From Lewinellaceae bacterium (lineage in GTDB: Bacteria > Bacteroidota > Bacteroidia > Chitinophagales > Saprospiraceae): a DNA stretch of 64,000 nt. Under the pieces are notes generated by a model that did no database searches, had not been told where the DNA came from, and worked only from the letters and a program-made list of their open reading frames with translations. Both the position numbers and the translations under genes were made by a program. The stretch covers positions 558,001-622,000 of the forward strand of contig JACJXZ010000001.1 in assembly GCA_020636375.1 (NCBI GenBank), in the 5' to 3' direction. Below, one piece after another: positions 54,664 to 62,356 of this stretch (positions are counted from its first letter, which is position 1; every line of letters starts with the position of its first letter).

Positions 54664-54955
54664 ATTTTTTATTTGATAAATCTGATACGAGTGGTTTGTT
54701 AACTCGGAGTTTCCCGGCTTTTTCTTAATGTTGGCAACAGAAAATGTTGGAAATCAGATAGCGTGTTTGTTTATTGGCTACCCGCCTGCAATTGGACAGG
54801 AAGTTCGGGAGCGACATGCGATGTAGGCCAACGGCCGTCACAGGCGGGGAAGCCCACCACCTCGATACTAAATTTTCATTGCTCTTCGGATGTAAGACCC
54901 GCCGAACGGGCGAGGCGCTGCTTTAATATCCTTTAATTCGGGAAAAACCTCGCGC

Positions 54956-55119
54956 TTAGGGGCCGGAGAAGAATAACTTCCCCATTTGATACGGCTATTT
55001 TTCTGCCATACTTCGTTGCTCGTCGGTCGCGTAGCCCCGGCTATGCTTCCTCCTCACGCCTCGTCTGGCAAAAAAATAGCTCGCCTGAAACGGGGAACTT
55101 ATTCTTCTCCGGCCCCTTA
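54956..55119. mobile_element. Palindromic element family 2, copy B
   Basis: Inverted termini of 27 bases agree at about 25 positions (left begins ttaggggccggagaag, right ends cttctccggcccctta). It matches the reverse complement of 18296-18460 over its whole length. The centre holds gtagccccggctatgc. Non-coding, in the 830-base gap between the giant gene and proline dehydrogenase. Confidence 0.82.
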
Positions 55120-55161
55120 GAGAATGACACGGGCGCGATTCCTTTTTGTATCCTTGCTCGG

Positions 55162-55224
55162 TTTTAGGCCTTAGGATTTAGGTTTTAGGCCTTAGGTTTT
55201 AGGGCTTAGGCCTTAGGTTTTAGG
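55162..55224. repeat. Heptamer tandem array nnttagg, nine units
   Basis: Nine consecutive heptamers ending in ttagg: ttttagg, ccttagg, atttagg, ttttagg, ccttagg, ttttagg, gcttagg, ccttagg, ttttagg; followed by gggg-ccctaagc, which can fold back on the last unit. It lies beyond the 3' end of the proline dehydrogenase gene (-). Like the others it has period 7. Confidence 0.9.
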
Positions 55225-55287
55225 GGGGCCCTAAGCTCCTGTTAATCACTAATTCACTAATTCAGTCCATGTACTTAAAGCCCGGCC

Positions 55288-56544
55288 TCACGCCAGCCCC
55301 CGGCGTTTCATTTCGTTTTGCACCAGTTGAAATTCGCGGCTCATATCGCCGGTAACCGAACTGTTCTCCTGGGCCCGGCGGATCAGGTAGGGCACCACTT
55401 CGCGCACCGGGCCATAGGGCACGTATTTGGCGACGTTGAAGCCTTCACGGGCCAGGTTGAAGGTGATATTGTCGCTCATCCCGTACAACTGGCAGAAGTT
55501 GAGGTGAGGATGGTTGCGCGGCAGTCCTTTCCGGCGGATCAGTTCTGCCTGCAGCAGGTTGCTTTCCTGGTTATGAGAAGCGTTACAGGAAGCTATATAT
55601 TCGTAATTGTCGACACAAAAACGCAGGGCCATATCGTAGGCGTCGTCGGTGGCGGCCTTGTTGGGGTGGATGGGCGAAGGATAGCCCATTTTCTCCGCCC
55701 GCTCCCGTTCTTTTTCCATATAGGCGCCCCGAACCAGCTTGGCCCCGAGCAGGTATCCGCCATTGCGGGATTGGTTGAAAGCATCGATCAGGAACTGGAG
55801 GCGGTCCTTGCGGTAGAGTTGGAACGTGTTGTACACCACCACCTTGTCCCGGTTGTAGCGCCGCATCATGATGGTTACCAGATGGTCGATACTGTCCTGG
55901 ATCCAGCTTTCCTCCGCATCGAAAAAGACGCTCGCGCCCCGGCGGGCGGCGACGTGGCAGATGGAGTCCAGGCGTTTGAGCACGCTCTTGTATTCCTTCC
56001 GGCTCTCTTTGGTAAAGGACTCCCCCTGCTGTATGGCTTCCAGCAGCCCGAAACGCGCCATGCCGGTGATCTTGGTGCTCACCACCGGAATGTGTTCCGA
56101 ACGGGAAGCAAATTCGATGGCCCGGATCGTCTCGTTCATCGTATGGTTAAAATCCTCCTCCCTTTCCTTGGCCTCCGCACCGTAATCGAGGATGGTGAGG
56201 CACCCCTGGCCCGCCAGCTTGTCGATCGTCTTCTGGCACTCCAGCAGCGTGGTGCCGCCGCAGAACTGTTCGAAAATAGTGCTTTTCACTACCGACTCGA
56301 CAAAGGGCAGGTGCAGGCGGATGGCGGCCAGCCCCAGGCGGGAACCGATGCCCACCAGCCAGTGTTTATTCATGAGCCCGAAAAGCCAGGCGGCCTTTTT
56401 AAGCTCCGCATCCGACAGCGCGGCAAAGGCGGCCTCCGTATTGGAGAAATCCACCACTGCCTGCTCTCTTCCTTCCTTGATCGCTAACACCATCTCTCGG
56501 AGTTTTTTTATATCCTTTATTACGGGTTTTCCTATTTCTTTCAT
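55288..56544 (-). CDS. Proline dehydrogenase
   Basis: A 418-residue PRODH-domain flavoenzyme oxidising proline to pyrroline-5-carboxylate and passing electrons to quinone. Typical blocks: ECQKTIDKLAGQGCLTILDYGAE, HIPVVSTKITGMARFGLLE, RGASVFFDAEESWIQDSID, VYNTFQLYRKDRL, the substrate/FAD region LGAKLVRGAYMEKERERA, and the YGMSDNITFNLAREGFNVAKYVPYGPV end. It is monofunctional, not PutA: there is no DNA-binding or aldehyde dehydrogenase domain. The start at 56544 (MKEIGKPV) excludes a TTG-initiated extension. It follows aroE on the same strand with a 51-base gap, so cotranscription is possible. Confidence 0.93.
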   Translation of the reverse strand: MKEIGKPVIKDIKKLREMVLAIKEGREQAVVDFSNTEAAFAALSDAELKKAAWLFGLMNKHWLVGIGSRLGLAAIRLHLPFVESVVKSTIFEQFCGGTTLLECQKTIDKLAGQGCLTILDYGAEAKEREEDFNHTMNETIRAIEFASRSEHIPVVSTKITGMARFGLLEAIQQGESFTKESRKEYKSVLKRLDSICHVAARRGASVFFDAEESWIQDSIDHLVTIMMRRYNRDKVVVYNTFQLYRKDRLQFLIDAFNQSRNGGYLLGAKLVRGAYMEKERERAEKMGYPSPIHPNKAATDDAYDMALRFCVDNYEYIASCNASHNQESNLLQAELIRRKGLPRNHPHLNFCQLYGMSDNITFNLAREGFNVAKYVPYGPVREVVPYLIRRAQENSSVTGDMSREFQLVQNEMKRRGLA

Positions 56545-56595
56545 CTGCAGGCCTGGGTTTTTGAAAGTATGTGGAAATAATTGACGCAAAATAAG

Positions 56596-57351
56596 TCAGG
56601 AATTCCAAATTTCCCAAGCTTTTTCTGCCTGCAGGTGAAGCATCTGCAATCCGTTGCGGGCGGTGGCGCCCCGCTGTTTTCCCCGGGCCATAAAGGCGGT
56701 TTCCTCTGGATTGTAAACCAGGTCGAACAATAGATGCTTTGGGCCTAAGTGTTGAAAGGGTATATCAGGACAGGTCTCTACTTTGGGCGACATGCCTAAA
56801 GGGGTCGTATTGACGATTAAACGATAATCCTGTATCAAGGTTTCGTTTAATTCCGGATAAGTGAGCTGCCCCGGGGCCTCCCGGCGGGACACCATCCGGT
56901 ATGGAATGCCCATCCTGGCCAGTACGTACACCACCGCTTTTGCCGCCCCGCCGGTGCCCAGCACCAATGCCTGCAGGCCGGCAACGGCATTGCTTTCCTC
57001 CAGGAACTGCCGCAGCGACTGTTCAAAGCCATAAACGTCGGTATTGTACCCGGTGAGCTTCCCCTGCCTGATTTTAATGGTATTGACTGCGCCTACCGCC
57101 GCAGCGCCTTCGCTCAGCTCGTCCAGGTAAGCCATCACCTGTTGTTTGTAAGGAATGGTGACGTTGAGGCCCTTCAGGTTGGAGTGGGCGGCGAGCAGAG
57201 CCGGCAATTCGCCGATGTCTTCCAATGGAAATAACTCGTAATGGTGATCGCTCATTTTCTCCTGCCGGAACTTCTCGTTGAAGTACCGCCTGGAAAAGGA
57301 GTGAGACAGGGGGTAGCCGATCAGGCCGTAGAGGTTAGAAAAAGTGTGCAT
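56596..57351 (-). CDS. aroE: Shikimate dehydrogenase
   Basis: A 251-residue NADPH-dependent enzyme reducing 3-dehydroshikimate to shikimate in the aromatic amino-acid pathway. Signature residues: YPLSHSFS (substrate serines) at 13-20, NVTIPYKQ with catalytic Lys69, NTDVYGF with Asp105, GTGGAAKAV dinucleotide motif at 132-140, and NTTPLGMSP. The start at 57351 (MHTFSNLYGLIGYPLS) is fixed by the conserved N-terminus; an upstream in-frame extension to 57597 is a translation of the MITE-like element. The start codon itself lies in the first unit of an octamer array, an unusual leader. Other aro genes are not in the window. Confidence 0.95.
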   Translation of the reverse strand: MHTFSNLYGLIGYPLSHSFSRRYFNEKFRQEKMSDHHYELFPLEDIGELPALLAAHSNLKGLNVTIPYKQQVMAYLDELSEGAAAVGAVNTIKIRQGKLTGYNTDVYGFEQSLRQFLEESNAVAGLQALVLGTGGAAKAVVYVLARMGIPYRMVSRREAPGQLTYPELNETLIQDYRLIVNTTPLGMSPKVETCPDIPFQHLGPKHLLFDLVYNPEETAFMARGKQRGATARNGLQMLHLQAEKAWEIWNS

Positions 57352-57377
57352 TTGTACATTCGTGTATTCGTGCATTC
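57346..57377. repeat. Octamer array overlapping the aroE start
   Basis: Four units of period 8 (gtgcattt, gtacattc, gtgtattc, gtgcattc). On the minus strand they run directly into, and include, the aroE ATG (57349-57351). Same family as the array at 5510-5541. Confidence 0.8.
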
Positions 57378-57411
57378 GCGTAAGTGCGCAGGAAAGAAAT
57401 AGTGTATGCCG

Positions 57412-57621
57412 CTCCGGAAAGTCCAGCAAAGGAATGCCCGTCTCTGCGAGCCGGCTAAAAATGACTGGAGCCCCGTCCTCGTTCCTCGGCCGAGTAAAAA
57501 TGAAGAAATGAATAAAGTGGCGATGTGTTTTAAACTGACATTCACTTATAAACACATGATTACGTTTACTCATTCCATCATTCCTTCGTTCCATCATTCC
57601 TTAACGAAGGTTTCCGGAGTG
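57412..57621. mobile_element. MITE-like 210-bp element, copy 2
   Basis: Same length and orientation as 5552-5761, with termini ctccggaaa and tttccggag and the internal inverted pairs preserved. The outer right end continues as tgccctcacc, the complement of the left flank of copy 1 (ggtgagggca), showing the original terminal repeat to be about 19 bases. It lies between aroE and the DUF368 gene (57352-57652 has no gene), in the aroE leader. Confidence 0.8.
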
Positions 57622-57652
57622 CCCTCACCTATACACTCATGCACATGCACTC

Positions 57653-58633
57653 CTACTCCCCCTCCCGCTGGTCCATCCGTTCCAGCAGAAAGACGATGGC
57701 CAGGCCCAGGGCCATAGCCAGCAGGGCGGCCAGGAGGTAGGAATTGCCCACATCAATCGCAAACTGGCCGGGAGTGAGGTTCACCTCCTTAATCACCTTA
57801 TCGACGGCCATGCCGTTCTCGATGTCCACCAGCTTGCCCGATTCGTCGAGGCCCAGCACGGGTTTGCGCCAGGGCCAGATCTTGTTCAGGGAGCCCAGCA
57901 TGAAGCCGGTGAGGGTAGCCAGGGTGGGGTTGTGATAGTGTTTAAAGGTCCAGGACAAGACCCGGGAGAACGTCCCCAGGCCGATGAGGCAACCGACGCC
58001 GAAGACGCCCAGGATGAGCAGCTTGTCAGGGTCCAGCGTTTTCAGCGCCTCCTTGACGGTGGGGATGATGATGGTGTACATGCCCATCAGCAGCAGCATG
58101 AAGCTGCCCGAGATGCCGGGCAGGATAAGGGCCGATATAGCGATGACGCCGGCGATGAAGACGGCCACCAGTGCCGTGCTGCCCTCCGCCGGCGTGGCGA
58201 TGGTGATCAGGTAGGCCAGGATAGTGCCGCCCACCAGGGCCAGGATTTCCGTGATCGTCCAGCGTTGTACCTGCCGGCCGATGTAAACGGCCGAGGCGAT
58301 GATGAGGCCAAAGAAGAATGCCCACAGCGGAATGGGATAGTGCTCCAGCAAATGGGTGATGAAAAAGACGCCGAAGACGACGCCGGTGGCCATGCCGGCG
58401 AGCAGGGATACCAGAAAAGTACCGTTGGCCTTGCTCCAGGCAGCCCCCAACCCGTCGCGGCGTAAAGTTACCCACACTTCCGGCCCGAGGATGTTCTTGA
58501 TCGTCTCCAGCAGGGTCTCGTATATGCCGGTGATGAAAGCGATCGTGCCGCCGGAAACGCCGGGGATGACTTCTGCGATGCCCATGGCCATTCCTTTCAG
58601 GGCCAGGGATAGTTTTCCACTCCATTTTTCCAT
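57653..58633 (-). CDS. DUF368 family membrane transporter
   Basis: A 326-residue polytopic inner-membrane protein with about 8-9 hydrophobic helices. It starts LALKGMAMGIAEVIPGVSGGTIAFITGIYE and repeats the related ALILPGISGSFMLLLMGMY halfway, the pseudo-symmetric PG(V/I)SG loops diagnostic of DUF368. Members of this family (PopT) have been implicated in recycling undecaprenyl phosphate across the membrane for cell-wall and surface-polymer synthesis; applying that here is inference. The TPR-CHAT gene ends 18 bases upstream on the same strand, so the two are probably cotranscribed. Confidence 0.9.
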   Translation of the reverse strand: MEKWSGKLSLALKGMAMGIAEVIPGVSGGTIAFITGIYETLLETIKNILGPEVWVTLRRDGLGAAWSKANGTFLVSLLAGMATGVVFGVFFITHLLEHYPIPLWAFFFGLIIASAVYIGRQVQRWTITEILALVGGTILAYLITIATPAEGSTALVAVFIAGVIAISALILPGISGSFMLLLMGMYTIIIPTVKEALKTLDPDKLLILGVFGVGCLIGLGTFSRVLSWTFKHYHNPTLATLTGFMLGSLNKIWPWRKPVLGLDESGKLVDIENGMAVDKVIKEVNLTPGQFAIDVGNSYLLAALLAMALGLAIVFLLERMDQREGE

Positions 58634-58651
58634 GGGCGCAAAGCTAAGGAA

Positions 58652-61579
58652 TTACAAATGTGAAAGGGGGGATTGGGAGGGGAAAAATTCTGCCAAAAGG
58701 TAAAGGAACAGGCATAAGCCCAGAACCCCTGTTCCGACGCTCAGCAACACAGTAATCTGCCACCAGGGCCGATGAAAATAAACGGGCGCCTCATCGCCAA
58801 CCAGGACCAACCCTGCCCAATAGAAAGGATGGGTGAAATGCTCATTCTTTGTGGATTGCAGGAAATCCAATTTGGCTTTTTGCAAAGCCTCGTCTTTTGG
58901 AATACCCTTTTTCAGGTATTCAAAGAATGAAACCACGATCTCGCTGGTAGAAGCATCATTGGCCGGCCACAGGCTCATGACGACGTTGGGGCAGCCGGCG
59001 TATTTAAACGCCCGGGCGAGGCTCATGACCCCTTCCCCTTTGCGCACCGGCCCGGCGCCGGTATTGCAGGCACTCAGGACCGCCAGCTGGGCTTTGAGTT
59101 TCATGTTGGCGATCTCATAGGCATGCAGCAGGCCGTCCTCTCCGGAAACTGTTTCTTCATCAGTGACATTGGAAAAGACCATCCAGGAGTAGTTGGGGTC
59201 CAGGTCATTGGTATGGGCGTGCATGGCCAGGTGGAGGATATCATAATCCGGGGCCTTGGCCTTGAATTGAGCCTCGGTGGCTATTGGGCCGGAAAGCTTT
59301 TCGCCCGGCAAACCTTCAGAAGCTTCTAAAACTTCCGGGACATTGAACGCCAAGGGCATGATCTCTGACCGTACATTCCGGAAAACCAGGTTGGTGTAGA
59401 GAGAGTCCTGCCCGGTTTGAGTGGCTATGGGAGGGGGCTGGTACTGAGGAGCAACCCCCAGGTATTGGCTTACTTCGATGCCGGAACCGCCATGTTCCAG
59501 AAAAAGAGCGCTGGAATACTCATAGCTGACCGGCATTTCTTTGATGAGATAGGGCAATTGACGTAGGTTGGGCGCATCTTCAGCTACATCCTGAGTAAGC
59601 AAAATTTCGAAGGGCACATAAAATAGGATGCCATCTGGAATGATATGTATCCGGTTGATGCCTTTGCCCTGAAGCAAGGGCGCCACCAGCTGTTCGTAAA
59701 CCGCGTGGCCGCCTGAAACAAAATCTTCAGCAAGGTTGACATTTTCTTTTAAGCCCTTGACGGCTTCGAGCAAGCTGGAGTCATTTTCCAGGTAATGGAA
59801 TTCGTACTGTTTGTCTGTTATGAGAAAAAGGTAAATGTGTTCATCGCCCCAAAAATATTGCAGCAGCCCCTCTCCGGGCAAAAGCCTTTTTTGGACATCG
59901 GCGATGGACGGTGGGGAAATATTTTTTCTAAGCCGCCAGTAAAAAGGATATCTCGCCTCATTTGCTACGACAAGGGAATCATAGGACCGTTTCAGAGCAA
60001 AAAGCTTATTTTCCAGGCTCAAAATGCCTGGCGCGACGGCCTTGCCACTTTTCTGTTGGGCCTCAAATATTTCCTTCTCCACCTCGCTTATCGCTTTCCG
60101 GAAGTTGATGTCCACCATTTTCAGGCTATCCGGCAGGTAGGATTCTTCCCTTCCCTGCGCGATCCGCAAATTCTGAAGCAGGGTATAAGCCTTGCCTTTT
60201 TCCGATAACTGAAACGCCTGTTCCAGATAAGTGGAATCCTTAGACCACTCAAATAAAAGCACTGCAGCCTCCATCGCGCCTTCGACCCAGCTCTCCTGGA
60301 CATCGCAAAAGTCCTGCTTCGTACGCTCGGACTGGAATTGCTGAAGTTTCCGGCCCACTTCACTGAATAAAAGCTCATAAGTTTCGAGGGACTTAGAGAG
60401 CATCTCCTTTTTCTCCTCCTGTTCGGCCAGCGCTTTTAAAGCTTCCGCCTTGGAAGAAAGAGCGCAGAGTGCCCCAACGCTCGCCGTCACCGCTCCCGGG
60501 CTTGGGTTCTTCCGCCAATCCATTGGAAGGCCAGGCGCTACCGCACGCAATGCCTTGAGGGCGTAATCCAATGCGGCGGGCTTATTGTCAGCAGCACTCA
60601 TCTGTTGGCTGGCTTTGATGTAAATCCAGGACATAAACGGATGTTCCTCATCGTAAAACCGTTCGAACGTCGTGATGGCTCGTGAGTAGAGTTGCCTGGC
60701 TCGCTCCTGGTCCCCCATTGCTATATAAACATCTCCCATACCCATCAGCACCAAGGCTTTGTTACTGGAATGGCCTTGACCGTCATCCATTCTCAAGGCT
60801 TTGCGGTAGGTTTTCATCGCAAGGTCAAGCTTGTCCATTCCAAGGTAAGCGCTGGCGTAACTTAAATAAACACCAGTTTCAATCTCCGTATTTTTGTGGT
60901 ATTTTCCTGCAAGCACCAGAGCAGTATCGAGGTACGGCAAAGCTTCCTCATATTGCCCTTCCCCCTTCAGGCCATATATGAGGTTGAGGTATCCGGCGAG
61001 GTAGTAAAACTCATGCTCTTCCAGGTATTTCTTCCGGTGTTCAAAGGCTTTCCGGTGGTAGATGACGGCAGTTTCGAAGTCGCCCATCTGAGCAGATACA
61101 TGGCCGATTTTGGTGATGAAAAAAGAAAGGTGCTTGTATTCTTCCCCAAACCTTTCGAGGGCGATCTGATAGCCCTTTTCGAAAGTCTGCAAGGCGCTTT
61201 GCATATCCTTGTAGTGGAAGCCGTTGAGCTGCGCCCAGTCGAAGAGGGCGAAGATGTAACTTTCCCAAACCATCGAATCCGAAGTATGCTGCACCACGCT
61301 TTCGAACAGGCGGATGGCTTCTTCCACATCCTCCAGCGCGTTTCCCGGTTCGTTGGACCTCAATGCTTTTGCCGCCTGCTCGTATAACTCCAGGGCGCAG
61401 AGGGAGTCGGCGAGGAAGGCGTTGGGGGGCGAGGGGGTGCTTGCCGCCACCTCGCCCGGTTTTTCGCTATTTTGAGACCCGGTGTTGCCAAATAAGAAGA
61501 AGAGCATAAAAACGAGTGCAACTACCTTGGGGATTCTTCTTGCCGGGCTAGTGTGCTTACAGTGTCCGTTTGTCCACAT
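58652..61579 (-). CDS. TPR-CHAT protein (caspase-like peptidase domain)
   Basis: A 975-residue protein. The ATG at 61579 is used (a TTG six bases upstream is also possible). A hydrophobic segment at about 18-36 (VVALVFMLFFLFGN) is a signal or anchor; residues about 60-420 are tetratricopeptide repeats (e.g. DFETAVIYHRKAFEHRKKYLEEHEF, KLDLAMKTYRKALRMDDGQG, DQERARQLYSRAITTFERFY); then coiled helices; the CHAT domain occupies about 600-930 with the His787 block LHLAMHAHT and Cys838 block LSACNTGAG as catalytic dyad. A C-terminal transmembrane helix (WWQITVLLSVGTGVLGLCLF) anchors it. The peptidase domain would therefore face the periplasm or be exposed at a membrane. CHAT proteases cut specific partner proteins; no partner is evident nearby. 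Confidence 0.9.
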   Translation of the reverse strand: MWTNGHCKHTSPARRIPKVVALVFMLFFLFGNTGSQNSEKPGEVAASTPSPPNAFLADSLCALELYEQAAKALRSNEPGNALEDVEEAIRLFESVVQHTSDSMVWESYIFALFDWAQLNGFHYKDMQSALQTFEKGYQIALERFGEEYKHLSFFITKIGHVSAQMGDFETAVIYHRKAFEHRKKYLEEHEFYYLAGYLNLIYGLKGEGQYEEALPYLDTALVLAGKYHKNTEIETGVYLSYASAYLGMDKLDLAMKTYRKALRMDDGQGHSSNKALVLMGMGDVYIAMGDQERARQLYSRAITTFERFYDEEHPFMSWIYIKASQQMSAADNKPAALDYALKALRAVAPGLPMDWRKNPSPGAVTASVGALCALSSKAEALKALAEQEEKKEMLSKSLETYELLFSEVGRKLQQFQSERTKQDFCDVQESWVEGAMEAAVLLFEWSKDSTYLEQAFQLSEKGKAYTLLQNLRIAQGREESYLPDSLKMVDINFRKAISEVEKEIFEAQQKSGKAVAPGILSLENKLFALKRSYDSLVVANEARYPFYWRLRKNISPPSIADVQKRLLPGEGLLQYFWGDEHIYLFLITDKQYEFHYLENDSSLLEAVKGLKENVNLAEDFVSGGHAVYEQLVAPLLQGKGINRIHIIPDGILFYVPFEILLTQDVAEDAPNLRQLPYLIKEMPVSYEYSSALFLEHGGSGIEVSQYLGVAPQYQPPPIATQTGQDSLYTNLVFRNVRSEIMPLAFNVPEVLEASEGLPGEKLSGPIATEAQFKAKAPDYDILHLAMHAHTNDLDPNYSWMVFSNVTDEETVSGEDGLLHAYEIANMKLKAQLAVLSACNTGAGPVRKGEGVMSLARAFKYAGCPNVVMSLWPANDASTSEIVVSFFEYLKKGIPKDEALQKAKLDFLQSTKNEHFTHPFYWAGLVLVGDEAPVYFHRPWWQITVLLSVGTGVLGLCLFLYLLAEFFPSQSPLSHL

Positions 61580-61783
61580 TTTCAAATTTACTAAAGAATA
61601 TTTAAAAAATAAGTTGAGGTCAATGAAATATGGAGAAGACCTCTGCCTCGACGAGACTGTTAGCCTTCACCATAATTCATTGATTCAAAATAGACAAACT
61701 TGCCAAATGAACCGGTTGCAGGTTTTAAATTCTTCACAAATACATTTAAATCAACCCGCAGCCAACTCGATTATTCCTTCTTG

Positions 61784-62314
61784 TCACTGGACCACAAAGC
61801 TTTTTACCACTTTTTGGTTTTCGTGCCTTACTTCCAAAAGATAAAACCCGGAGATCAAGGTATGGGTATTTATCCTGTATTCGTCTGCCGGGCCATAAGA
61901 TATAATTCCGGTAAAAACTTCCCTCCCAATTAAATCTCGAATCACAAATCCAGGGTTCAACATACCCGAATTGCCGGTGATTTTTACCATCACATAATCC
62001 CGGGCCGGATTGGGGAAAAGGGTTACCTCAACATCCGGAACGATCCGCTCCGTTTGGCCGACCACAAATGGCACATAGCCTTGATTGAAGCCGGAACTGA
62101 CGACAACCGTATTTCCTACGCCAGAAAAAGTGAATAACTCTCCTATGGTATATTGCATCGAATAGGTAGCATTATCTGCATTAAAATTATCGACTACACT
62201 GCCTCCGTTTGCCAATACGGAATTTGTTGCTGGTAAGAAGACCTGTTGTTGAGCGCAGGCCAAAGAAATACTCAGGGCACAGAGCATTCCAATAAATAAA
62301 TATCTGGTTTTCAT
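61784..62314 (-). CDS. Small T9SS type A sorting-domain protein
   Basis: A 176-residue exported protein: signal peptide 1-21 (ISLACAQ), a short beta-rich domain (VLANGGSVVDNFNADNATYSMQYTIGELFTFSG) common in Bacteroidota T9SS cargo, and a type A sorting domain over the last 80 residues (VTLFPNPARDYVMVKI ... ISGFYLLEVRHENQKVVKSF). It begins 42 bases after the collar-like gene's stop on the same strand, so both belong to one transcript. Bases 61586-61783, downstream, contain no gene. Confidence 0.88.
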   Translation of the reverse strand: MKTRYLFIGMLCALSISLACAQQQVFLPATNSVLANGGSVVDNFNADNATYSMQYTIGELFTFSGVGNTVVVSSGFNQGYVPFVVGQTERIVPDVEVTLFPNPARDYVMVKITGNSGMLNPGFVIRDLIGREVFTGIISYGPADEYRINTHTLISGFYLLEVRHENQKVVKSFVVQ

Positions 62315-62356
62315 TTTCCTTTTTTTAGGTAAAAAAATAAGGTGCAGACCTCCGCG

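Noticed and set aside
57352..57597. N-terminal extension of aroE
   Set aside because: The added residues are a translation of the MITE-like element and octamer array.
57653..61579. Defence island around the TPR-CHAT gene
   Set aside because: The neighbours (DUF368, aroE, proline dehydrogenase, a collar-like protein) are not defence genes and no nuclease, reverse transcriptase, cyclase or cas gene is near.
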